Made by a program: the position numbers and the translations under genes. Positions 23,544-31,332 of a stretch of DNA of 33,707 nucleotides are shown piece after piece. Positions within the stretch are counted from its first letter, which is position 1; the number at the start of each line of letters is the position of its first letter. The DNA lies in assembly GCA_016790395.1 (NCBI GenBank), contig JAEUPH010000140.1:1-33707 (forward strand). The letters are read 5' to 3'. Under the pieces are notes generated by a model. That model saw nothing but the letters and a program-made list of their open reading frames with translations, was not told where the DNA came from and made no database searches. The DNA comes from Rubrivivax sp. GTDB taxonomy: Bacteria; Pseudomonadota; Gammaproteobacteria; Burkholderiales; Burkholderiaceae_C.

Positions 23544-24266
23544 GTGGCGGCCGGCCTGGCGGCAGCGCACCGGCGCCGGCTGCGCGAGATGTGGCGTTCG
23601 GCCGGCTGGCCCTGCCATGACGCGCTGGAGCTGGAGCTGCTGGCCGCCGGCTTGCTGAGCCGCCACTGGGACGGCGAGGGTCGAGAGACCTTGCGGCTCA
23701 CCGACGCCGGCATCGCCGTGCTGGCCGAGACCCGCCGGCGCAACCAGAAGGCCTTCGATGCCCACGAGGCGCTGGTGGCGCGCGTGGCGCGCGAGATGCA
23801 GCGTGCCGGCCGCATCGTCTGGCGCGGCCTGAGCCTGCGCGCGCCGCTGGCCGGCGACGAGGGCGTCACCACCTGGGCGATGGCCATGCCCGACGTCTTC
23901 TCCATCCGCCTCACGACCGTGGAGGACTACGTCGAGCCCGTCGTGCACGAGATCAAGGTCAGCCGCGCCGACCTGCTGTCGGACCTGCGCCGCCCGGAAA
24001 AGGGCGCAGCCTACGCGGCGCTGGCCAGCCAGTGCTGGTACGTGTTGCGCGAGGGCATTGCCGAAGCCGACGAGGTGCCGGCGGCCTTCGGCGTGCTCAT
24101 GGCGGGCGAAGCGGGGCTGGAGGTGGCACGGCCCGCACCGCGGCGCGCCATGCGCCTGGGTTTTCCGACGTGGATGGTGTTGGCGCGCGCGGTGGCAGAG
24201 CCGCCGCCGGACGACGAGGGGCAGCGCTGGCTGGGCGGCGACCCGGCACCCGGGGCCTCCTTATGA
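23544..24266 (+). CDS. Predicted winged-helix and PD-(D/E)XK nuclease-like protein
   Basis: A 240-aa protein with two recognisable parts. Residues 10-65 look like a winged helix (ELELLAAGLLSRHW, then TLRLTDAGIAVL). Residues 90-215 have the layout of a restriction-endonuclease-like core: P116-D117 in AMPDVFSIR, then E136-I137-K138 in VVHEIKVSRADLLSDL, followed by a conserved-looking YAALASQCWYVLREG helix-strand. This resembles the MmcB-type DNA-repair nuclease pattern, from memory only. Catalytic activity is inferred, not shown. GTG 23544 lies 6 bp after the DUF427 stop; no in-frame ATG fits better. The stop codon overlaps a TATGAT hexamer that may serve the next gene. Confidence 0.72.
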   Translation: MAAGLAAAHRRRLREMWRSAGWPCHDALELELLAAGLLSRHWDGEGRETLRLTDAGIAVLAETRRRNQKAFDAHEALVARVAREMQRAGRIVWRGLSLRAPLAGDEGVTTWAMAMPDVFSIRLTTVEDYVEPVVHEIKVSRADLLSDLRRPEKGAAYAALASQCWYVLREGIAEADEVPAAFGVLMAGEAGLEVARPAPRRAMRLGFPTWMVLARAVAEPPPDDEGQRWLGGDPAPGASL

Positions 24267-24267
24267 T
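24262..24267 (+). promoter_or_regulatory. -10 element (TATGAT) before the EAL-like/HDOD gene
   Basis: TATGAT (5 of 6 to consensus) overlaps the stop of the nuclease-like gene and lies 43 bp before ATG 24310. No -35 was identified. It may give the HDOD gene its own promoter within the run. Confidence 0.3.
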
Positions 24268-24309
24268 GCCGCCCATGCCGATCTCCCGGTCTTTCGCGCC
24301 GCCCCCCGC

Positions 24310-25620
24310 ATGATCGCGTGGCTGAAAGCCTGGCTGGGCCTGGGCGGCGAGGCGCCCAGGCAGGCGCCTGCGGCCCGGCTGGTGGCCAGCACGACGGGCC
24401 AGCCTGTGGCCTTGAGCCCCGGGGCCACGAGCTTCGGCGTGCGCCGGCCGCTGGTGGGCCGCAACGGTGGCGTGAGCGGCTTCGAGTTGCTGCTGCCGGC
24501 TGGGGTGCAGCGAAGGCTGGCAGCGCAGGCCGATGCGCCGGCTGCGGCCGCGCACCACGCGGCCCTGCTGATGGCGGCCAGCGGCGTGGCCGCTGGTGGG
24601 CGCTCGGCGCTGGTGAGGCTGCCGGCGGCTCTGCTGGAAAAGCACGGCGTCGTGTCTGCGGCGGGCAGCGGCGTGATGCTGTTGGTGGACGACATCGCCC
24701 AGGTGCCGCCCGAGGCCGCCACGGCGCTGCGTGCGAAGGGGGCCATGCTCGGCGTGACCGATCGGCCGCCGACGGCCACGCCGCCCGTCGACTTCGTCAT
24801 GCTGGACGCAGCGGCCGGCGGTTTGGACACGCTGGCGCTCTCTTCGCAGCGCTGGCGGGAGAAGCTGCCGCGCATCGTGCTGGTGGGGCAGGGTTTCGCG
24901 CACCTGGATGACCTGGAGAAGGGCCTGCGCTCGGGGCTCTCACTGGCCAGCGGCGTGCTGAGCCAGAGTGGCGCCCCGGTGGCGCGCCGCGACCTGGGTT
25001 CTGCGGCGCACCGCATCTGCGAACTGCTGAACCACCTGGCGCTGGACCGCGAGACCTCGGTCATCGCCGAGGCGGTGCGTGGCGACGTGGCGCTGACCTA
25101 CCGGCTGCTGCGCTACGCCAACAGCCCGGCCATTGGCCTGCGACGCGCGGTGGAGACGGTGGACGACGCCGTCACGTTGCTCGGCCGCGCGGAGCTGTAC
25201 CGCTGGCTGTCGGTGCAGCTCATGGGCGCGGCGCAGATGCGGCAGGCGTCCAAGGCGCTGGAAGAGGCAGCGCTGGCGCGCGGTCGCATGCTGGAGCTGG
25301 TGGCGCGGGCCCGTGGTGACGAGCAGCCGGGGGCGCACTTCACGCTCGGGCTGCTGTCCTTGATCGAGCAGCTGCTGCAGGTGCCGATGGCCCAGGCGTT
25401 GGCGCCGTTGAGGTTGTCGGAGCCGGCCCTCCAGGCGCTGCTGGAGCGGCGTGGTGCCTGGGCGCCCCGCCTGGCACTGCTCGATGCCGTGGAAAACAGC
25501 CTCGCGGAGGCCGTGGAAGCCATCGCTGCCGAACTGGGGGTGGCCGAACCGCTGCCCGAGATCGTGGAACAGGCCTGGGCCTGGGCAGCGGCCCTGCGCG
25601 ACGGGCCGGGCCCGGCCTGA
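24310..25620 (+). CDS. Degenerate EAL-like plus HDOD signalling protein
   Basis: A 436-aa protein with the two-domain plan of EAL-HDOD (YuxH-type) proteins. The N-terminal part (about 42-210) keeps the outline of an EAL domain, with FGVRRPLVGRNGGVSGFELL standing in for the usual opening. The acidic metal ligands and catalytic lysine of an active c-di-GMP phosphodiesterase are not recognisable; for example LLVDDI sits where the second acidic motif would be. Residues 220-420 form an HDOD domain (ICELLNHLALDRETSVIAE, ALTYRLLRYANSPAIGL, AVTLLGRAELYRWLSV). A binding or scaffold role is more likely than catalysis. ATG 24310 is chosen by similarity. It is the third gene of the DUF427 run. Confidence 0.85.
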   Translation: MIAWLKAWLGLGGEAPRQAPAARLVASTTGQPVALSPGATSFGVRRPLVGRNGGVSGFELLLPAGVQRRLAAQADAPAAAAHHAALLMAASGVAAGGRSALVRLPAALLEKHGVVSAAGSGVMLLVDDIAQVPPEAATALRAKGAMLGVTDRPPTATPPVDFVMLDAAAGGLDTLALSSQRWREKLPRIVLVGQGFAHLDDLEKGLRSGLSLASGVLSQSGAPVARRDLGSAAHRICELLNHLALDRETSVIAEAVRGDVALTYRLLRYANSPAIGLRRAVETVDDAVTLLGRAELYRWLSVQLMGAAQMRQASKALEEAALARGRMLELVARARGDEQPGAHFTLGLLSLIEQLLQVPMAQALAPLRLSEPALQALLERRGAWAPRLALLDAVENSLAEAVEAIAAELGVAEPLPEIVEQAWAWAAALRDGPGPA

Positions 25621-25640
25621 AGGGTGGCTCGCCAATGGAA

Positions 25641-25662
25641 AAGGGCCGCATCAGCGGCCCTT
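25641..25662. terminator. Bidirectional hairpin terminator
   Basis: AAGGGCCGC (25641-25649) pairs with GCGGCCCTT (25654-25662) around ATCA. On the minus strand the stem runs into TTTTCC, giving a fair T tract for the PEP-CTERM gene; on the plus side the tail is CGTTG. It separates two convergent genes. Confidence 0.8.
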
Positions 25663-25699
25663 CGTTGACTGGCGGGCCCCCTCTGGGCCGCGCGCAGGA

Positions 25700-26572
25700 T
25701 CACTTCTTCGTGGCGAAGCGACGGCGCGTGCCGTAGGCGCCCAGGAGCGCCAGGCCAGCCAGCGCCAGCGAACCGGGCTCGGGCACGCCCTGCTGCGTGG
25801 CAGTGATGAAGGTCTGCGACAGCGGGCTCACGTTGTCGAAGTAGACCGTGAAGTTCCAGTTCAGCTGCTGCGCACCCACCAGCAGCGTGCTCCAGGTGTT
25901 GTTGTTCAGGGCGGACAGGTAGGCGTTGAACCAGTACTCCACCTTGTCCGTCGACAGGGCTTCCGTGGCGCCGTAGTTGCCCACGGTCGCGTCCTTGCCG
26001 GAGGTGTAGAAGAAACCGCCACCCGTCGGGTTGGCCGACGTGTTGTTGGCGTACGCCGTGCCGCCGTTGCCGGTGGCCGCTGCCCCGGTCTTGCCGGCAT
26101 TGGCGCCGTCGAAGCTGCCCTGCAGGATGATTTCCCACAGCACCAGGCCGAAAGCCGCCGCCTTGGCGGTGTTGCCGGAAGTCAGCACATCCTGGTACGC
26201 CCACTGGTACAGCTCGGTGATGTCCTTGCGAACGGTGAGCTGGGCGTTGGCGGAGGTGTCGAGGCCGGTGTAGCCACCACCCCGGGCGATCTGGTTGGCA
26301 TAGGCCGAACCGGCACCGCTGGTGAAGCTGGTCAGGTCCATCGTGGTGTACGAGCCGGGCAGCGTGGTGCCGGTGTACGGGTCAATGCAGTACGCATTGA
26401 AGGTGCTGCCACCGTTCCACTTCATCAGGCGGCCGGGCGAATAGCCGCCCGAGGCCGACGAGACGGTGCTGGTGCCGAAGGTGCCCACGTCGGTCAGTTG
26501 AGCGCTTGCGGAGCCGCAGGCAGCCACCGCAACGGCGGCGGATGCCAGCTTGAAAACCAGGCTCTTCTTCAT
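25700..26572 (-). CDS. PEP-CTERM sorting domain surface protein
   Basis: A 290-aa exported protein. The signal peptide is MKKSLVFKLASAAVAVAACG followed by SASA before Q25. The C-terminus is a full PEP-CTERM tripartite signal: V263-PEP (264-266), a hydrophobic helix (SLALAGLALLGAYG) and a basic end (RRRFATKK). Such proteins are cleaved and handled by an exosortase and usually end in the exopolysaccharide matrix or on the surface. The body is rich in Asn, Gly, Ser, Thr and Tyr, low in Lys/Arg, with blocks FNAYCIDPYTGTTLPGSY and WAYQDVLTSGNTAKAAAFGLVLWEI that resemble a recurring PEP-CTERM body type. ATG 26572 has AAGGGA upstream. A sigma-54-like promoter lies about 125-140 bp upstream. Confidence 0.93.
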   Translation of the reverse strand: MKKSLVFKLASAAVAVAACGSASAQLTDVGTFGTSTVSSASGGYSPGRLMKWNGGSTFNAYCIDPYTGTTLPGSYTTMDLTSFTSGAGSAYANQIARGGGYTGLDTSANAQLTVRKDITELYQWAYQDVLTSGNTAKAAAFGLVLWEIILQGSFDGANAGKTGAAATGNGGTAYANNTSANPTGGGFFYTSGKDATVGNYGATEALSTDKVEYWFNAYLSALNNNTWSTLLVGAQQLNWNFTVYFDNVSPLSQTFITATQQGVPEPGSLALAGLALLGAYGTRRRFATKK

Positions 26573-26692
26573 GGTGGAAATCCCTTCGGAAACTTGTCGT
26601 GATCGTTGGAAAGAGAGTAACAAACCGCTCTTGCCTTGCCAGCCCCTCAGCCAAGCGGTTTGGCTGTTGTGCGCAAAGGCTTTGGAAGAGTT

Positions 26693-26710
26693 AAAGCACT
26701 TTGGATGCCA
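26693..26710 (-). promoter_or_regulatory. Sigma-54 (RpoN)-type promoter for the PEP-CTERM gene
   Basis: On the minus strand the sequence reads TGGCATCCAAAGTGCTTT. GG (26709-26708) and GC (26697-26696) are separated by exactly 10 bases, as required for the -24/-12 elements; consensus TGGCAC-N5-TTGC is matched well at TGGCA and TGC. Transcription would start near 26684, leaving a leader of about 110 nt. PEP-CTERM genes in exosortase-bearing betaproteobacteria are known to be RpoN and PrsK/PrsR dependent. Confidence 0.6.
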
Positions 26711-26750
26711 GTTTTGCAAGTTGTTGATTCACAAGCTATTTTCAGGCTTC

Positions 26751-26777
26751 TGACACAGATCGTTGCAGGAACTGTCA
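26751..26777. promoter_or_regulatory. TGACA/TGTCA dyad, possible activator site
   Basis: TGACA (26751-26755) and TGTCA (26773-26777) form an inverted repeat with 17 bp between arms. It sits about 67-93 bp upstream of the predicted sigma-54 start, a usual place for an enhancer-binding activator such as PrsR. The same bases include TTGACA on the minus strand, so a sigma-70 -35 box is an alternative. Confidence 0.3.
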
Positions 26778-26803
26778 ATTCGCCCGACGCTCTAGGGGAC
26801 GAT

Positions 26804-29602
26804 TCAGAGGCCCAGCTCCGCCTTCAGCTGGTCCAGCTCCGGGGTGGGCCGGGGCGGTGGCGTTCCGGCCAGCGCGGCCTGCAGCTCCAACTTCGCCTCG
26901 GCCTTCTTCCCTGACTTGGCCAGAGCGGCCGCCAGGTGCCAGCGAACCTGCGTATTGGCCGGGTCGCGCAGCCGCACTTCGCGAAGCACGCGCACCCCCG
27001 CATCCAGTGAGCCGGCCTGGACCAAGGCCCAACCGTAGGCGTCGGCGATGGCGGCATTGCTCGGCGCCAGCTTGAAGGCGCGCTCCATGGTCGGCAGCGC
27101 CTGCGGGTCCTTCAGCATGAACAGCGTGTCGGCATAGGCTGCCAGGAGCGCGGGGTCGTTCGGGTTGGACTTGACCAGCGCCTCGTAGCCCTGGCGCGCG
27201 GCCTGCGACTGGCCGGCAAAGAGCTGAAGATCGGCCAGCGCGCGGGCGGCGACCTTGTCGCGCGGATGCTGTCGAGACCAGCCTTCCAGGAGGCTCACGC
27301 CCTTCAGCGGCTCGCGGTTGGCCGCATAGGCCTGCGCCAGCGTCATGGCGAGCATGGTGGACGGTTCGCGGTCGAAGACGCTCCGGTAGTGCCCGATGGC
27401 CTTGGCCGGCTGCCCACGCGAGAACGCGATGTGGCCGGCGGTCACCAGGGTCACCGGGTGGTTGGGGTTCTTGGCCTGCAGCGCAGCCAGGGCCTTGTCG
27501 ACGTCGGCGGCGTTGCCGCGCCGTGCCGCCACTTCCACCAGCAGGCCCATGGCGGCCGGCTCGCCCGGCATGGCCTGCAGCGCCTTGTTGGCGCTGTGCG
27601 CGGCGGCATCGAGATTGCCGGTCTGCAGTTGCAGGCGGCCGACAAGCAGCAGCGTATCGACGTCGAAGCCGGCCTTGGCGGCGGCTTCCTGCAGGGCCTG
27701 CCGGGCCAGCGCAGCTTCGCCCTGAGCGAAGTAAGCGCGCGCCAGCGCCATCTGCACCTGCGGTTCGTCGCCAAAGCGCGCCACCAAGCTCTTGGCCAGC
27801 GGCAGCGCCTTGTCGGCCTGGCGCTGCGACAGGTGCAGGCTGACCAGCGCCAAGCCAGGGCGCGGGTCCTTCTGCTGCGTGCCGTCGGCTTCGGTCCAGT
27901 AGGCCACGGCCTCGGGCAGTCGAGAGGCAGACTCTTCCAGGCGGCCCAGCTGGAACAGCACGTCCGGATCCTTCGGGTGCTCCTTCAGGAATGTGCGCAA
28001 CCGGGTGCGGGCCAGGTCCAGCCGGCCTTCCTCCATGTCGTACAGGCTCATGTTCAGCACGACCGGCCTGAACTTCGGGTCCTTGGCCAGTGCCTGCTCG
28101 TAGGCTTCCTTGAGGCCTTTCCGGTCGCCCAGTCGGCCCTTCACGTTGCCGAGGAAGTTCAGCAGCGTCAGGTTGTTCGGGTCCTGCGCCAGCAAGGTTT
28201 CGGCGATCTTCACCGCGCGCTTGCCGTCCCCGGCGCGGGCGTAGTAGACCGCCAGCTCGATGGCGCCGCGCACGTCCTTCGGGTTCTGCGCGTAAGCCTT
28301 CTCCAGGTTCGCCAGGGCCTGCTTTTCCTGGCCCAGGCCGAACTGCGAGAACGACAGATCGCGCAGCGCGCTGCTGCCGGGGGCCAGGCGGGTGGCTTTC
28401 TCGAAGAACTCGGAGGCCTGCGCGTACTGCTTCCTGGCCATGTGGACGCTGCCCATCATGTACAGCGCCTGGGCGTCGTTCGGGTTGGCGCGGATGAGGC
28501 CCTCGATGAGCGGCACGGCGCGGTTCAGTTCGTTCGACTCGAGCAGCACCGTGGCCAGCATCATCTGTGCCGCCAGGTGGCGACCGTTGCGCCCGAGCAG
28601 GATCTCCAGGTACTCGCGCACCTTCTCCTTGTTGCCCAGCGCGCGGTGCGACAACGCACCGGCCATCAGCAGGGGTTCGCTGTTGGCGCGCACATTGGGC
28701 GACATGGCGTCGATCAGGTTGGCCGCCTCCTGGTACTCCGGGCGGGCGACCTGGGCCTGGCCCTTGTTGCTGGCGATGGTGGCGCGCAGGAACGAGGCCC
28801 GCGGCTCCTTCACATTCCCGTCCTTCAGCGTCTTGAGCTCGGCCTCGGCTTCGTGCTGGCGCTTGAGGGTCAGCAGCACCGAGGCCCGGCCGACGCGGGA
28901 ATCGACATGCTTGCCGTTGAGCGCGATGGCCTTGTCGAAGGCCGCCAGCGCCGCCGGCGGTTCGCCGAGCGTGAAGAGGATCATCCCGTACTGGTACCAG
29001 GCGTTGTAGTTGCCCGGCGCCATCTCCGTGGCCTTGAGCGCCATGGCGCGCGCCTTTTCGCGCTCACCGGTGCGCAGCAGCAGGGGCGCCTCGGCGGCGT
29101 AGGGGAGGGCCGATTTGGGATCGGCGGCCCGCGCATCAGCGAACGCCTGCGTTGCGGCGCCCAGCGAGCCACTCATCGCATAGGCCGAGCCCCGCAGCGT
29201 CAGCACCTCGGCCTGCTGCTGGGGCGGCAGGCCTGCCGGCGTGATGGTGTCCAGCAGCGCGCGCGTGTTGCCCAGCTGAAGGTAGACCTGGCCCAGCAGG
29301 GGACCCACTTCGACGCGGCTGACGCCCTGCTTGAGGGCGGCCTCGTAGGCGGCTTCGGCGGCCTTGAGCTCGCCCGCCGACTGCAGCACCTTGCCCAGCA
29401 GCAGGTGCGCGGCGAGGTTCCGGTTGTCTTCCTTCAGTGCATTCTTCAGTTGCAGGGCGGCGCCGGCGAAGTCGCTCTTCTCATCTCGAGCGAGCGCGTC
29501 TTCGTAGTCCCGGGCCGAGCGCTCGGGCGTGGCGTGCGCGGACAGCGACAGCGCCAGGCAGGCCGCCAGGGTCAGGGTGGCGAGGGGATGACTGCGGGAC
29601 AT
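26804..29602 (-). CDS. prsT: PrsT-type TPR protein of the PEP-CTERM/exosortase system
   Basis: A 932-aa exported protein consisting almost wholly of tetratricopeptide repeats (about 30-925), the size and plan of PrsT. The diagnostic start of the mature part is ARDYEDALARDEKSDFAGAALQLKNAL. Repeats of the form A-x-x-x-L-x-x-P-x-N-x-x-A-L run throughout, for example ANPNDAQALYMMGSVHMARK, AQDPNNLTLLNFLGNV and PNDPALLAAYADTLFML. The signal peptide ends at SAHA before T26. PrsT proteins are often described as lipoproteins; a cysteine at 15 follows LAA but lies within the hydrophobic core, so lipidation is uncertain. TPR arrays of this type are thought to support polysaccharide or protein export. 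It lies just upstream of the PEP-CTERM gene on the same strand. No exosortase is nearby. Confidence 0.92.
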   Translation of the reverse strand: MSRSHPLATLTLAACLALSLSAHATPERSARDYEDALARDEKSDFAGAALQLKNALKEDNRNLAAHLLLGKVLQSAGELKAAEAAYEAALKQGVSRVEVGPLLGQVYLQLGNTRALLDTITPAGLPPQQQAEVLTLRGSAYAMSGSLGAATQAFADARAADPKSALPYAAEAPLLLRTGEREKARAMALKATEMAPGNYNAWYQYGMILFTLGEPPAALAAFDKAIALNGKHVDSRVGRASVLLTLKRQHEAEAELKTLKDGNVKEPRASFLRATIASNKGQAQVARPEYQEAANLIDAMSPNVRANSEPLLMAGALSHRALGNKEKVREYLEILLGRNGRHLAAQMMLATVLLESNELNRAVPLIEGLIRANPNDAQALYMMGSVHMARKQYAQASEFFEKATRLAPGSSALRDLSFSQFGLGQEKQALANLEKAYAQNPKDVRGAIELAVYYARAGDGKRAVKIAETLLAQDPNNLTLLNFLGNVKGRLGDRKGLKEAYEQALAKDPKFRPVVLNMSLYDMEEGRLDLARTRLRTFLKEHPKDPDVLFQLGRLEESASRLPEAVAYWTEADGTQQKDPRPGLALVSLHLSQRQADKALPLAKSLVARFGDEPQVQMALARAYFAQGEAALARQALQEAAAKAGFDVDTLLLVGRLQLQTGNLDAAAHSANKALQAMPGEPAAMGLLVEVAARRGNAADVDKALAALQAKNPNHPVTLVTAGHIAFSRGQPAKAIGHYRSVFDREPSTMLAMTLAQAYAANREPLKGVSLLEGWSRQHPRDKVAARALADLQLFAGQSQAARQGYEALVKSNPNDPALLAAYADTLFMLKDPQALPTMERAFKLAPSNAAIADAYGWALVQAGSLDAGVRVLREVRLRDPANTQVRWHLAAALAKSGKKAEAKLELQAALAGTPPPRPTPELDQLKAELGL

Positions 29603-29768
29603 GCGGTGCCTGAGTGCTGGGGGAATCTCGGATTGTCTGGCGCCGGCCGCTCTCTGGCTCGGTACCGCCTGATGACGGGGGCCAACAGTTCAACGAAACC
29701 CGCGTCCGCGTGACGCCTTCGTCTGTCGCAGAATCCGCTTCTTGTCGTTTCGCTCTCCGGAGTACCGC

Positions 29769-31328
29769 ATGAAGCATGCTGCTGGCGCCCTGGCCCTGGT
29801 TCTCGGGCTCTCGATGTCGGGGCCCGTGGCCCTCGCCGCCTCCGGCGCCCCTTCCGCGAACGTCGCCTGGCAAGCCGCCGCCGCCGATGCCGACATCGAT
29901 CGCGCCTTCGCCCAGGCCAAGGCCGAGAAGAAGCCGGTGCTGCTGTACTGGGGTGCCACCTGGTGCCCGCCGTGCAACCAGCTCAAGGCCACGCTCTTCA
30001 ACCGCCAGGAGTTCGCGGCGCTGTCGAAGAACTTCGTCGCCGTGCACGTCGATGGCGACCGCCCCGGCGCGCAGAAGCTGGGCCGCCGCTTCAAGGTCAG
30101 CGGCTACCCGACCACGGTGCTCTTCAACACCGACATGCAGGAGATCACCCGCCTGCCCGGCGAGGTGGACGCGCCGCAGGCCCTGGCCATCCTGCAGCAG
30201 GGCCTGGCTGGCGGCCGGCCGGTCAAGGCCGTGCTGGCCGATGCGCTGGCCGCCAAGCCGCTGCCCCCAGGCGACTGGAAGCTGCTGGCCTTCTATTCCT
30301 GGGAGACCGACGAGGCCCAGCTGGTGCCCAAGGCGGAACTGCCGGCGCTGCTCACGCGCCTGGCCATCGCCAGTCCGGCAGGCGACACCGAGACCACCAC
30401 GCGCCTGTGGCTGAAGGCGCTGGCGGCCAGCGACGACGGCCAGGGCGTGAAGCCCGATGCCGCGCTGCGGCAGCGGGTGCTGGCGGTGCTGGCCGACCCG
30501 GCGCAGTCGCGCCTGCAGATGGACGTGCTGACCAACGGCGCCGACGACATCGTGCGCACGCTGGAGGCCGATGACAGCCCGGCCCGCGCACCGCTGGTGG
30601 CCGCCTTCGAAACGGCGCTCAAGCGCCTGGAGGCCGACGGCACGCTGTCGCGCAACGACCGCGTCGGCGCGCTCTACGCCCGCGTCAACCTGGCGCGCTT
30701 GGGGCTGCCCAAGGATGCGGCCCGCGTGAAGCTGCCCGAGCCGCTGCTGAAGGACGTGCGCGAGCTGTCCGCCCGCTTCGACCGCGAGATCACCGACGGC
30801 TACGAGCGCCAGGCCGTCATCACCTACGTCGGCGCACTGCTGGGCAAGGCCGGCCTGTGGGACGAGAGCGACGCGCTGCTCAAGGCCAATCTGGCCAAGA
30901 GCCACTCGGCCTACTACCTGATGAGCCAGCTGGGCAGCAACGCCCGCAAGCTGGGCAAGAAGGAAGAAGCCCTGCAGTGGTACGCGCAGGCCTGGGAGAA
31001 GAGCGAAGGCCCGGCCACGCGCGTGCAGTGGGGCAGCGGCTACCTGGCGGCGCTGCTGGACCTGGCGCCGCAGGACGCCGCGCGCATCGAGAAGACGGCC
31101 TCGCAGCTGTTCGCCGAAGCCGCCAAGGACAGTGGCGCCTTCGAAGGCCGCAGCGTGCGTTCGCTGCAGCGCGCCGGCACCAAGCTCGTCAGCTGGAACG
31201 CCGACGGCAAGCAGGCGGCGCCGCTCAAGCGCCTGCAGGGCCAGCTGGACGGGCTGTGCGCCAAGGTCGAGACGGCCGAAGGCCAGCGCGCGGCCTGCCA
31301 GGGCCTGCTCAAGGCCAAGAAGGCCTGA
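29769..31328 (+). CDS. Exported thioredoxin-fold protein with helical repeat C-terminus
   Basis: A 519-aa periplasmic protein. The signal peptide ends near VALA (residue 23). The thioredoxin-like domain (about 38-150) has the active site WCPPC (W65, C66, C69) in LLYWGATWCPPCNQL and the cis-proline P114 in SGYPTTVLF. After it comes about 350 residues of mainly alpha-helical sequence, with TPR-like stretches such as AYYLMSQLGSNARKLGKKEEALQWYAQAWEK. It probably acts as a thiol-disulfide reductase or isomerase, perhaps with a bound partner protein. ATG 29769 has CGGAG upstream; CAGAAT at 29729-29734 may be the -10. The next gene starts 4 bp after its stop. Confidence 0.9.
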   Translation: MKHAAGALALVLGLSMSGPVALAASGAPSANVAWQAAAADADIDRAFAQAKAEKKPVLLYWGATWCPPCNQLKATLFNRQEFAALSKNFVAVHVDGDRPGAQKLGRRFKVSGYPTTVLFNTDMQEITRLPGEVDAPQALAILQQGLAGGRPVKAVLADALAAKPLPPGDWKLLAFYSWETDEAQLVPKAELPALLTRLAIASPAGDTETTTRLWLKALAASDDGQGVKPDAALRQRVLAVLADPAQSRLQMDVLTNGADDIVRTLEADDSPARAPLVAAFETALKRLEADGTLSRNDRVGALYARVNLARLGLPKDAARVKLPEPLLKDVRELSARFDREITDGYERQAVITYVGALLGKAGLWDESDALLKANLAKSHSAYYLMSQLGSNARKLGKKEEALQWYAQAWEKSEGPATRVQWGSGYLAALLDLAPQDAARIEKTASQLFAEAAKDSGAFEGRSVRSLQRAGTKLVSWNADGKQAAPLKRLQGQLDGLCAKVETAEGQRAACQGLLKAKKA

Positions 31329-31332
31329 CGCG

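Noticed and set aside
26635-26656. Second sigma-54-like site on the minus strand nearer the PEP-CTERM gene
   Set aside because: TGGC and TGGC elements are present, but GG and GC are separated by 11 bases, not 10.
27266-29713. Long open frame (815 codons) on the plus strand opposite prsT
   Set aside because: It mirrors the codon pattern of prsT, is rich in His, Gln, Arg and Gly as expected for antisense of high-GC genes, and has no domain or ribosome site.
29603-29768. Sigma-54 promoter for prsT in the gap to the thioredoxin gene
   Set aside because: Several GG dinucleotides occur on the minus strand but none has GC at the required N10 spacing with a TGGCA-like context.
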